Part shown: in pieces, positions 54,201 through 61,753 of the stretch
Layout: each line of letters starts with the position of its first letter
Numbering within the stretch: the first letter of the stretch is position 1
DNA from: CAVZQN01 sp963837395
Lineage (GTDB): Bacteria; Acidobacteriota; HRBIN11; JAKEFK01
Length of the DNA: 64,000 bases
Direction of reading: 5' to 3'
Assembly: GCA_963837395.1 (NCBI GenBank)
Contig: CAWINI010000004.1
Coordinates: forward strand, 2,542,001-2,606,000
The notes under the pieces: model-generated
Database searches by the model: none
Seen by the model: the letters and a program-made list of their open reading frames with translations, nothing else
What the model was told of the DNA's origin: nothing
Made by a program: the position numbers and the translations under genes

Positions 54201-54516
54201 AGGGTCTGCCGGAAAAATTTCCGACTTCATGAATTTTGCACACATGAGGATGATCAATTTGAGCCTGGGTGCGTGCTTCACGAATAAAACGTTTTTCGGT
54301 TGTGGGATCTTCTCCCCAAATAAATTTCAGTGCGACTTTTCGATTTAAGGTGCGATCGATCGCTTTATAGACTTTCGATGTGGCACCGCCTCCAAGAAAA
54401 TCAAGAACCTGATAACGATCCCAATTCTCAAACGAAAGATCGTCCAACGAATCGCTTGGTTCTGAACGGGGAATGATTGTAGTGTGCTCCTCCCCCGGAT
54501 TCTGGTGCTCACTCAT
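51259..54516 (-). CDS. Membrane Ser/Thr protein kinase with large TPR-repeat domain
   Basis: 1085 residues from the ATG at 54516; a longer TTG reading from 54534 is less likely. The kinase domain (about 30-290) has FLGGGATSKVY, ATP lysine VALKF, HRDIKPANI, DFGLAR and PAYMSPEQ. One membrane helix lies near 315-337. The extracytoplasmic part, about 700 residues, is made of TPR-like repeats such as GRGFMELSKFDEARKYLEKA and AFNTLGTAYIILAEYE. It is divergent from otsAB and convergent with the FHA regulator. A TPR sensor region outside the membrane may couple a surface protein or assembly to phosphorylation inside; no substrate is known. Confidence 0.9.
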   Translation of the reverse strand: MSEHQNPGEEHTTIIPRSEPSDSLDDLSFENWDRYQVLDFLGGGATSKVYKAIDRTLNRKVALKFIWGEDPTTEKRFIREARTQAQIDHPHVCKIHEVGNFSGRPYIAMQLIEGETLGSASSKMTLEQKVIVMKQVADAIQAAHRLGIIHRDIKPANIMVEKTETGWHSYVLDFGLARESAVEGVTLTGMILGTPAYMSPEQAWGDAQKIDRRSDVYGIGATFYFVCTGRPPFDGGSMEIILKLANADPDYIRKISPQIPQDLETIVMKCLEKDADRRYDSAKAVAEDLQHYLNGDSIQACPPSFTYLASKKIRKHKTLAIVLAVSAILVLSMAGTSIYSWWRTGKQIQIANEFAHISEEMNWRMRVARMAHLHNLAEDNKQIIQMMDSVKKRMKEAGSLSQPPGNYALGRGFMELSKFDEARKYLEKAWNSGYQTPQNAYALGLTLGHLYQQELESVQAFENPTQRKAKIKEIEQKYREPALNFLRRSQGSQSESKEYAEGLIAFYEKKYPMALEKASSARKSVWWLYEAAKLEGDVWMSEGIEEFDHANYDAAIKKYSEAGNAYKNAIQIARNDPSLYESDCKRWLRVMLVENARGGSLKEPMNQGLSACDLALIADPDSATAYSKKAEIWWRYGDDLYYRGTYPQEAVDNSIRFAQAAVQRNKEDYNALFELGNAYGLKAEFEETSNLDATKSWNKSIEYYKTVAKLQPNFPNVYSTGAISYIALAQTKISHGADPRTNLSQAIEACQKAAKLAPDSVAAFNTLGTAYIILAEYERKHGLNTEASMKNAAEALNKAATVSPKHPVPYENLATVYYDRARDELNSGLNPANSVRLSVSNSQKTLELGGDAYPTAYSIAGRALLVEAQYKILIGEDPGDLLHQSIEKISQAMKLGSNEPLTLFTALINDYYTAADFDMNKKADPSVALGNAWKFYHQATSQLHDPQLEIWGGKLEVFNARWQMQKGRSPELNLNRANDLLRSALKRDPDIDLFTTFADLMEVKAEWLQKKNQPFDAEFSQGLSFTKKALEINPKHSEAFIVEGKLYQLKNSVDLARHSFEEAFAINSNLKTKYLPFVEEISQRR

Positions 54517-54564
54517 GGCAGGTTTATGACTCAATTCATCTTATCACCACAAAGACACAGAGAG

Positions 54565-54593
54565 TTGATTGATTATGAATAAGGGCTTATGTT
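54565..54593 (+). promoter_or_regulatory. Promoter for the trehalose gene, implying a leaderless message
   Basis: TTGATT (54565-54570) and TATGTT (54588-54593) are exactly 17 bases apart. The A of the ATG at 54600 is the seventh base after the -10, the usual transcription start, and no real Shine-Dalgarno is present. Confidence 0.45.
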
Positions 54594-54599
54594 GGAAAC

Positions 54600-56846
54600 A
54601 TGAGATTAGTTATAGTCTCGAACAGATTGCCGTATTCTGTTCAAATTCAAGAAAATAGCTTAAATCTTCATCGGAGCCCTGGAGGTCTTGTGTCCGGTTT
54701 GACCTCTTATTTGTCCAGTATAAAAAAGGCTTCTGGACAGGATGATGAATCGTTATGGATAGGATGGCCGGGGCAATCGGTTCCGAATGAATGGCAGCAA
54801 CCATTGATCGATCGTTCTGCGTCAGAATTTCAATCGTATCCAGTATTTGTTGCAGAAGATTCGATGGATAAGTTTTATCACGGTTTCTGCAACAGCACGA
54901 TTTGGCCTTTGTTTCATTACTTTCCTACTTTTGCTACTTACAATCCGGATCATTGGGAGCAATACAAAGAAGTAAATCGAATTTTTTGTGATGCAGTCGT
55001 AAAGACAACAAAACCGGACGATTTGATTTGGATTCACGATTATCACTTGATGCTTCTTCCAAAAATGATTCGCGAAAGATTGCCTGAAGCATCGATCGGA
55101 TTTTTTCTTCATATTCCATTTCCATCATTTGAAGTTTTTAGACTTCTACCAAGAGCGTGGCGAACAGAAATTCTTGAAGGGATGTTAGGTGCAGATCTAG
55201 TTGGATTTCACACCCATCATTACACGCAATACTTTTTGCGATGTTGTTTGCGAATTCTAGGACTCGAACACACCTTTGGCCGGGTCACAATCGGAAATCG
55301 GATCAGTGTGGCTGACACATTTCCAATGGGAATTGAATTTGAGCAATTTCAATCGGCTGCTAAGAGTGAAGAAGTAGTTAAAGAAAGTGCATCGTTGCGC
55401 GAAAGTTTTGGCAATCGGAAAGTGATTATTTCTGTTGATCGTTTGGATTATTCAAAGGGGATTCTGAATCGTCTTGAAGGTTATGAAATTTTTCTGGAAC
55501 GAAATCCTGAATGGCATGATCACGTTGTACTTGTGGTAATTGTCGTGCCTTCAAGAATTGGGGTTGATCATTACCAATATTTAAAACAGCAAATTGATGA
55601 AATGGTGGGTAAGGTCAACGGAAAATTTGGAACCATTAGCTGGACCCCAATTGTTTATCAATATCGATCACTTGAAGTTGAACCGCTTGTCGCTTTATAT
55701 CGCACCAGTGACATCGCACTGATTACTCCTTTACGCGATGGGATGAATTTAATTTCGAAAGAATATGTGGCCAGCAGAGTGGATCAAACTGGTGTGCTTA
55801 TCTTAAGTGAAATGGCAGGCGCATCAAGCGAGCTTGGTGAAGCGTTAATCATTAATCCCAATAATCGGGAAGAAATTTCCGAAGCGATAAAAGAAGCGTT
55901 AGAAATGCCGGAAAGCGAACAAGTTCGCAAAAACTGGATGATGCAAAGACGCCTTGAGCATTACGACGTAACTTATTGGGCTGGAAGTTTTTTCAAAGTG
56001 CTGGCATTTGTAAAACAACGGCAACATGAATTGTCTGCGCGGATGATGAGTCCAATTCATCGCGAAGAATTAGTTTCACGTTTCAATAAAGCTTTACATC
56101 GACTTCTTTTTTTGGATTATGACGGCACGCTTGTTCCTTATTCTTCAATGCCAGCGGAAGCAAAACCGCCAATTGAAGTTTTGAATTTATTGAACAGATT
56201 GGCGGAAGATCCTAAGACCGATTTGGTCTTGATCAGCGGCCGTGATCGAAAAACATTGGATGAATGGTTCGGTCATATTAAAGCCGGATTGGTTGCCGAA
56301 CATGGAGCATGGTTCCGCGAAAAGAAACAGGATTGGCGGAATGCCGTTTCCCGAAATTCAACAACATGGATGAAAGATGTGCGACAAATACTCGAAGTAT
56401 TTGTTGATCGACTTCCTGGATCCTTCATTGAAGAAAAAGAGTTTTCGTTGGTGTGGCATTTCCGAAAAGCAGATCTCGAATTCGGATCTGTACTCGCTAA
56501 AGAGTTGCTTGATCATCTTCAGGTAATTCTCGGCCAGCTCAATATTCAAGTGATGTTTGGAAACAAGAATGTGGAAATTCGCAGTGTTGGTGTGAACAAA
56601 GGCACAGCCGCTCAGTATTGGATTTCAAAAAATATCTATGATTTCATTCTTGCATTAGGTGACGATGCTACCGATGAAGATCTTTTTAGAGCCCTTCCAT
56701 CAAATTCTTTTTCCATCAAAGTTGGCACGTCACAATCAGCAGCTCGTTTTAATGTTCAATCACCTTCCGAATTATTGCGTTTGTTGAGTGAACTTTCGTT
56801 AGAGGTGTTTGCGGTTAAAATGAATAATGATGCTGGGACGGCGTGA
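54600..56846 (+). CDS. Bifunctional trehalose-6-phosphate synthase/phosphatase
   Basis: 748 residues. The N-terminal glycosyltransferase family 20 domain (about 1-475) has SNRLPYS, the Gly-rich RSPGGLVSGL, IHDYHLMLLP and VDRLDYSKGI. The C-terminal HAD phosphatase domain (about 490-740) has the nucleophile motif LDYDGTLVPY and GDDATDEDLF. It makes trehalose from UDP-glucose and glucose 6-phosphate in two steps, equivalent to fused OtsA and OtsB. The end overlaps the following peptidase gene by 20 bases. Probably for osmotic or desiccation stress. Confidence 0.96.
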   Translation: MRLVIVSNRLPYSVQIQENSLNLHRSPGGLVSGLTSYLSSIKKASGQDDESLWIGWPGQSVPNEWQQPLIDRSASEFQSYPVFVAEDSMDKFYHGFCNSTIWPLFHYFPTFATYNPDHWEQYKEVNRIFCDAVVKTTKPDDLIWIHDYHLMLLPKMIRERLPEASIGFFLHIPFPSFEVFRLLPRAWRTEILEGMLGADLVGFHTHHYTQYFLRCCLRILGLEHTFGRVTIGNRISVADTFPMGIEFEQFQSAAKSEEVVKESASLRESFGNRKVIISVDRLDYSKGILNRLEGYEIFLERNPEWHDHVVLVVIVVPSRIGVDHYQYLKQQIDEMVGKVNGKFGTISWTPIVYQYRSLEVEPLVALYRTSDIALITPLRDGMNLISKEYVASRVDQTGVLILSEMAGASSELGEALIINPNNREEISEAIKEALEMPESEQVRKNWMMQRRLEHYDVTYWAGSFFKVLAFVKQRQHELSARMMSPIHREELVSRFNKALHRLLFLDYDGTLVPYSSMPAEAKPPIEVLNLLNRLAEDPKTDLVLISGRDRKTLDEWFGHIKAGLVAEHGAWFREKKQDWRNAVSRNSTTWMKDVRQILEVFVDRLPGSFIEEKEFSLVWHFRKADLEFGSVLAKELLDHLQVILGQLNIQVMFGNKNVEIRSVGVNKGTAAQYWISKNIYDFILALGDDATDEDLFRALPSNSFSIKVGTSQSAARFNVQSPSELLRLLSELSLEVFAVKMNNDAGTA

Positions 56847-58086
56847 CTTTCTAAAACTTTTTTCCGCCGCTTTATTGCTTCCTGAATTTTCTTCAGTCAT
56901 TCCATTCCGAAAACGGAAACGACCGCGCGAACTTGGAATCAAAATCGGACGCCTTCAGCCAGGCAATTGGAACGCAATCACAGATGTTCCTGGCGTGAAA
57001 GTCGGACATTCAACGATCATTCGTGGTTCAGGAAAATTAGAAGTTGGTAAAGGTCCGGTTCGCACTGGCGTTACTGTAATCTTGCCGCATGATCATATAT
57101 CACAAGAATATCTACCTGCGGGTTTCCACATTTTAAATGGTAATGGTGAAGTAACCGGACTTACTCAAATTCAATCGATGGGTGTAATTGGCGCGCCATT
57201 ATGTTTAACAAACACTTCTAGCGTTGGAATGGTTTACGATGCTGTTGCTTCGCGTTTACCTAAAGATGGATTGATGCCGGTTGTTGGCGAAACCTGGGAT
57301 GCGTGGCTGAATGATATAGAAGGCCGGCACGTTCACGCGGAGCATGTGTTTGAAGCGATGAATTCAGCATCATCGGGTCCGGTTGTTGAAGGTAGTGTCG
57401 GTGGTGGCACCGGAATGACCTGCTATCAGTTCAAGGGGGGAATTGGAACAGCATCGCGGCGATTACGCAAACCACTGGATAAATACACGGTAGGCGTTTT
57501 AGTTCAAGCGAATCATGGATCACGCCAGGAATTACGCATTGATGGAGTTCCTGTTGGTGAAGAACTTAACGATTTGATGCCTGAACCTGATGAAGCATCG
57601 TACTTAAGCTCAATCCTGATTGTAATCGCAACTGATGCACCTTTGCTGGATTATCAGCTGAATCGCATTGCGCGGCGGGGTGCGATGGGACTTGCTCGTA
57701 CCGGATCAGTCGCTCACAATTCCAGCGGCGATTTCATCATGGCTTTTTCAACAGCCAATCGCATTCCATCAAATGAATTTTGGAATGGGAAAACATATTC
57801 GCTTCAAGCTATCGAACAATATGACATTGAACCATTGTTCAGTGCAGTTGCTGAAGCTACTGATGAAGCAATCATCAATGTTTTGTTTGCAGCAGAAGAT
57901 ATGGTTGGTCGCGATGATCATAAAGTTTACGGACTGCCGATCGATCGCGTACTAAAAATCATGGAACGTTACAAACGTTTGTTCCGCGAAGATACAAAAC
58001 GCAAAATTGCTTTTTTCAACCGGGGCGCGGGCGTCTCTGCCCGCGAATTCAATGGCGGGCACGGAGGCCCGCCCTCCGGATCGTAG
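56827..58086 (+). CDS. Tat-exported P1-family peptidase (DmpA/BapA-like)
   Basis: 419 residues. The N-terminus carries a twin-arginine signal, GRRDFLKLFSAALLL. The P1 fold follows: NAITDVPGVKVGHSTI near residue 45, GSVGGGTGMTCYQFKGG near 190, and the nucleophile region VAHNSSGDFIMAF near 295, where relatives cut themselves before a Ser. Family members are aminopeptidases for beta-alanyl or D-amino-acid peptides. It overlaps the trehalose gene, starting inside its last codons. The last 20 or so residues (RGAGVSAREFNGGHGG) are encoded by a GC-rich twin hairpin, so the natural C-terminus may be earlier. Confidence 0.88.
   Translation: MMLGRRDFLKLFSAALLLPEFSSVIPFRKRKRPRELGIKIGRLQPGNWNAITDVPGVKVGHSTIIRGSGKLEVGKGPVRTGVTVILPHDHISQEYLPAGFHILNGNGEVTGLTQIQSMGVIGAPLCLTNTSSVGMVYDAVASRLPKDGLMPVVGETWDAWLNDIEGRHVHAEHVFEAMNSASSGPVVEGSVGGGTGMTCYQFKGGIGTASRRLRKPLDKYTVGVLVQANHGSRQELRIDGVPVGEELNDLMPEPDEASYLSSILIVIATDAPLLDYQLNRIARRGAMGLARTGSVAHNSSGDFIMAFSTANRIPSNEFWNGKTYSLQAIEQYDIEPLFSAVAEATDEAIINVLFAAEDMVGRDDHKVYGLPIDRVLKIMERYKRLFREDTKRKIAFFNRGAGVSAREFNGGHGGPPSGS
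58026..58073. repeat. GC-rich twin hairpin inside the 3' end of the P1 peptidase gene
   Basis: CGCGGGC-GTCTCT-GCCCGCG (58026-58045) and GGCGGGC-ACGGAG-GCCCGCC (58054-58073) are two perfect seven-base stems with six-base loops. They are translated in frame as the C-terminal tail of the peptidase and lie just before the next gene's start. Confidence 0.7.
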
Positions 58087-58090
58087 TGAT

Positions 58091-58714
58091 ATGTTCACAT
58101 TAATCGAAACACCATTCTGCAAAGTTCTCTTAATCGAGTCCTGGAATGCGCCACGCGGACGTTATTTTATTTCTTATCGCGCGTTGAATGATTTTCGTTC
58201 TGTACTTGGGCTTCCGGTGATTGATGAGTTCGCCACGTTTTCATCTCCAATTTTTTTCTGTCCTACTCCGATCCTGGGCAAAATTTATAATGCCGGAATT
58301 TCTTTGGGCCATAAACGCGATCCCGAAATGGGAATTGATTTGGGATGGCCACCGCTGGTGATCGGCTATCAACAACCGGCTCCAGAATTAAAGGAAAGTT
58401 GGGAACAAGAATTGTTGGCGGAGATAATGAAGGCGGAGGAGCAGGGGAGCGAAGGAGCGGGGGAGAAAATGACGATTGATGAATATGAAGTGAGAAAGTT
58501 GAAGATTGGGGAGTCTGAAATTTTTGCTACGAATGCACCACTTTTGCCGAAACAACTTCAACGTATTGCGCAGCTCAGCAATGCACCTTTTAGCATCGCT
58601 TTCTCTACAGGAAATCGTCTAACAGCACAGAAAAATGCCCAACCTCTTGCCGTTCAAGTAGCATCTGAAGCAGTACTAATCAAGATTGTAACTGCTCTTA
58701 AGCCAAAAAGTTGA
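58091..58714 (+). CDS. Protein of unknown function
   Basis: 207 residues from the ATG at 58091, which lies beyond the twin hairpin; a longer frame from 58007 is composed of repeat sequence. No signal peptide, no membrane span. Mixed hydrophobic strands and helices, with phrases WNAPRGRYFISYRALNDF and GIDLGWPPLVIGYQQP. A polar insert (about 116-126, AEEQGSEGAGE) is encoded by the GGAG-rich mini-repeat and interrupts an otherwise regular protein. I do not recognise a family. It is probably co-transcribed with the P1 peptidase. Confidence 0.65.
   Translation: MFTLIETPFCKVLLIESWNAPRGRYFISYRALNDFRSVLGLPVIDEFATFSSPIFFCPTPILGKIYNAGISLGHKRDPEMGIDLGWPPLVIGYQQPAPELKESWEQELLAEIMKAEEQGSEGAGEKMTIDEYEVRKLKIGESEIFATNAPLLPKQLQRIAQLSNAPFSIAFSTGNRLTAQKNAQPLAVQVASEAVLIKIVTALKPKS
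58433..58465. repeat. GGAG-rich mini-repeat read in frame
   Basis: GCGGAGGAGCAGGGGAGC followed by GAAGGAGCGGGGGAG lies inside the unknown gene and adds about eleven residues without breaking the frame. Confidence 0.5.
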
Positions 58715-58770
58715 GATTTTGCATTGATTTAGCGTTTTTCGTGATTTTTCATCATTTTTCGTAAAAATCT

Positions 58771-58799
58771 TTGTCTCTGCCTGAGGTTCAGGTTATAAT
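58771..58799 (+). promoter_or_regulatory. Strong sigma-70 promoter of the amino-acid catabolic operon
   Basis: TTGTCT (58771-58776) and a perfect TATAAT (58794-58799) with 17-base spacing. Predicted transcription start is near 58806, which rules out the TTG at 58803 as start of the next gene and supports the ATG at 58836. Confidence 0.65.
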
Positions 58800-58835
58800 T
58801 CCTTGTTCACCCGCCAGTCGGCCGGATCAATACCG

Positions 58836-60149
58836 ATGAGATACCAATATCCCGACAGTTTTGTCTTTTATCGCAAATTAAACAAGCCATTTGTGCGTGC
58901 GGTATCTGCATCAGGAAGCACAATCATTGATGAAGATGGGAAAAAATATCTGGATGCATCCGGCGGTGCAGTAGTTGTAAATGTTGGACATGGAGTTCCT
59001 GAAATTGCGAACTCTGTTGCTGAGCAAATTCGTGAGCTTGCCTATGTAAACGGAACTCAGTTCACGAATCAACCGGTTGAAACTCTTGCTGCTGAACTTG
59101 CTGAGATTCTGCCCGGAACATTAAAGTACAGCTATTTCTTAGGCAGCGGTTCTGAAGCGAACGAAGCGGCAATAAAACTTGCGCGACATTACTGGTATGA
59201 AAAAGGTGTGAAATCAAAATGGAAAATTATTTCTCGCACACCTTCATATCACGGAAATACTTTAGCAACTTTGTCTTTATCTGGGCGCGAACATTACAGA
59301 GCTGTCTATGGTCCATTGTTGACTGATTTTCCACGCATTCCTGCGCCTGATCCTTATCGAAATCCTGATTCAAAAGGATCAACAGGCGAAATTCTTGAAG
59401 AAGAGATTCTAAAACAAGGCGCCGACTCAGTTGCAGCATTTATTTTAGAACCAATCATCGGTTCTTCTGCAGGCGCAGTTGTTCCAACGCGTGAGTATTA
59501 CAAGAACGTTGCGCGGATTTGTCAGAAGCACAACGTCTTGATCATTGCCGATGAAGTGATGTCAGGAATGGGACGAACCGGCAAATGGTTTTCATTTCAG
59601 CATTACGATTTCATTCCCGACATCATGACTCTTGGTAAAGGCATTAACGGCGGGATCGTTCCGTTAAGTGCGATGGTTGCGAAAAAAGAAATTGTTGATC
59701 TGCTTGCTTCCACCAGCGGCTATTTCAATCATGCTCAAACATATTCACACACTCCCGTAATCTGCGCAGTAGGCGTTGCAACTGTTCGGCATTTAAAAAA
59801 GAATCGGTTAGTGGAACGTGTTGCTGAAATGGAAGGCGTATTTTTCGAAAAACTAAATGAATTGCGCAGCTTTCCTGTAGTCGGTGATATTCGCGGTAAA
59901 GGATTTATGGCAGCGGTTGATTTTGTGAAGAATAAAGACACGAAAGAACCTTTTGCCCGTTCCGAAAAATTTGCAGAAAAATTTACAGATCTAGCTTTCA
60001 AAAATGGATTAATTTTATGGTCAAACGTAGGTCATGTAGATGGAACCAATGGTGATCTTGTGATGGTTTCGCCTCCATTTACAATCAGCCTGGAAGAAAT
60101 TTCTGAACTCGTGGCCAAGTTCAAACAAACCCTGGAGCAAATGCTATGA
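58836..60149 (+). CDS. Class III PLP-dependent aminotransferase
   Basis: 437 residues, fold type I. The start at 58836 is set by the promoter just upstream. Motifs: DASGGAVVVNVGHG at the N-terminus, FLGSGSEANEAAIKLAR (phosphate-binding), YHGNT, ADEVMSGMGRTGKWF and the PLP lysine in LGKGINGGIVPLS. The family removes an omega-amino group, for example from ornithine, beta-alanine or related amines, onto pyruvate or 2-oxoglutarate. It overlaps the next dehydrogenase gene by ATGA, which suggests that gene handles the semialdehyde product. Substrate uncertain. Confidence 0.9.
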   Translation: MRYQYPDSFVFYRKLNKPFVRAVSASGSTIIDEDGKKYLDASGGAVVVNVGHGVPEIANSVAEQIRELAYVNGTQFTNQPVETLAAELAEILPGTLKYSYFLGSGSEANEAAIKLARHYWYEKGVKSKWKIISRTPSYHGNTLATLSLSGREHYRAVYGPLLTDFPRIPAPDPYRNPDSKGSTGEILEEEILKQGADSVAAFILEPIIGSSAGAVVPTREYYKNVARICQKHNVLIIADEVMSGMGRTGKWFSFQHYDFIPDIMTLGKGINGGIVPLSAMVAKKEIVDLLASTSGYFNHAQTYSHTPVICAVGVATVRHLKKNRLVERVAEMEGVFFEKLNELRSFPVVGDIRGKGFMAAVDFVKNKDTKEPFARSEKFAEKFTDLAFKNGLILWSNVGHVDGTNGDLVMVSPPFTISLEEISELVAKFKQTLEQML

Positions 60150-61717
60150 CACAGACACAGCAAAAAGTTACATATACAACGATCGGATCTTCCGAAGATT
60201 TTCACATTGAGTTTGATAAAGCAGTAGAACAAGTCCGGAAGGATTTCGGCAAACTTTATAAAAATCGTATCGGTGGTGTTGATACTGAAGATAGAAAAAC
60301 TGTTGAAATCAGGTCGCCAATCGATAAACGGATCGTCATGGGCTCCCATCAGCTCGGGACCAAAGAAGATGCATCAAGAGCAGTTGAACTGGCCAACAAG
60401 GCTTTCAAGTCATGGCGTGATTTAGGTTGGGAAAAGCGGGTTCAGATCATGCGCAAAGCAGCCGATAAGATGAGCGAAAACAAATATTATCTCGCTGCAT
60501 TCATGGCATATGAAGCTGGAAAAAATCGTCTTGAATCTATGGGTGAAGTTGAAGAGTCAGTAGATTTGATCCGCTATTATGCTCGCAATTTAGAAGAGAG
60601 TCACGGTTACGCCAAACCGATGGAACGATTAAGCGAAAAAGAAACCACGATGAGCATTCTTGTTCCATATGGAGTTTGGGGTGTTATTGCTCCGTTTAAT
60701 TTTCCTCTGGCGTTATCAACTGGAATGGTTGCCGGTGCACTGGTTACCGGAAATACCGTTGTATTCAAACCTTCGCACGATGCGCCGCTAATCGGTTATC
60801 TCATGGTGAAAGCACTGCATGATGGTGGAGTGCCTACAGATGTAATCCATTATGTTGCTGGCGGTGGAACGGATGTTGGTGCAACGATCGTTGATCACCC
60901 GTTAACTCAAGGGATGGTATTTACCGGATCGTATGAAGTTGGAATGCATATTTACAAAAATTTTGCGAAGCAATATCCGAAGCCGGTTGTTTGCGAAATG
61001 GGCGGCAAGAATCCATGCATTGTAACCAGAACCGCAGACATCGATGCAGCTGTAGATGGAGTTTTGCGATCAGCATTCGGTTATGGCGGACAAAAGTGCA
61101 GCGCATGTTCGCGCGTGTATGTTGAAGAGCCAGTGAAAGATGAATTTGTGAAAAAGTTTGTTGAAAAATCAAAGAGCATCATCATCGGAAATCCAATTAA
61201 CAAGGAAGTATTCCTTGGTCCGGTGATCAATGAAAACGCTGTGAAGAATTATGAAAATTATGTGAAGCGTTTAAAGGACTCCGGTGCCGAGATTCTGCTT
61301 GGTGGCAATGTGATTAAGGAAGGCGACATGGCTCACGGTAATTTTGTTCAGCCAACGATCGCATATTCCGAAAATAAAGATAACGAATTGTTCTACGAAG
61401 AAATGTTTTTGCCGATTTTGATGATCACAGCAGTGAAGGATGTGAATGAAGGAGTGGAGCTTTCAAACAAAGCCATGTATGGTTTGACAGCTGGAATTTT
61501 CAGCCGCGACAAAAAGGAAGTCGATACTTTTTTGAACAATATTGAATCAGGTGTCACCTACGTGAATCGACGCGGTGGTGCAACGACAGGTGCATGGCCG
61601 GGAGTCAATCCATTTGGCGGCTGGAAGGGATCGGGTTCCACAGGTCCGAATGCACTGGGACCATATTACCTGCTGAAATTCTTACGTGAACAATCGCGGA
61701 CAATCATCCAGGAATAG
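60146..61717 (+). CDS. L-glutamate gamma-semialdehyde dehydrogenase-like aldehyde dehydrogenase
   Basis: 523 residues of the ALDH superfamily, most like 1-pyrroline-5-carboxylate dehydrogenase by length and N-terminal extension. The catalytic Glu is in CEMGGKNPC and the Cys nucleophile in GGQKCSACSRVY; the NAD region has PFNFPLALSTGM and FTGSYEVG. It oxidises glutamate semialdehyde or a similar omega-semialdehyde with NAD. Coupled by overlap to the upstream aminotransferase and 36 bases before a second aminotransferase. Confidence 0.88.
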   Translation: MTQTQQKVTYTTIGSSEDFHIEFDKAVEQVRKDFGKLYKNRIGGVDTEDRKTVEIRSPIDKRIVMGSHQLGTKEDASRAVELANKAFKSWRDLGWEKRVQIMRKAADKMSENKYYLAAFMAYEAGKNRLESMGEVEESVDLIRYYARNLEESHGYAKPMERLSEKETTMSILVPYGVWGVIAPFNFPLALSTGMVAGALVTGNTVVFKPSHDAPLIGYLMVKALHDGGVPTDVIHYVAGGGTDVGATIVDHPLTQGMVFTGSYEVGMHIYKNFAKQYPKPVVCEMGGKNPCIVTRTADIDAAVDGVLRSAFGYGGQKCSACSRVYVEEPVKDEFVKKFVEKSKSIIIGNPINKEVFLGPVINENAVKNYENYVKRLKDSGAEILLGGNVIKEGDMAHGNFVQPTIAYSENKDNELFYEEMFLPILMITAVKDVNEGVELSNKAMYGLTAGIFSRDKKEVDTFLNNIESGVTYVNRRGGATTGAWPGVNPFGGWKGSGSTGPNALGPYYLLKFLREQSRTIIQE

Positions 61718-61753
61718 CTCCTTTAACGCCGAGCACGCGGAGTTATTTTTATT

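Noticed and set aside
58007..58090. Upstream extension of the unknown 207-residue gene
   Set aside because: It is the alternative frame of the GC-rich twin hairpin within the P1 peptidase gene.
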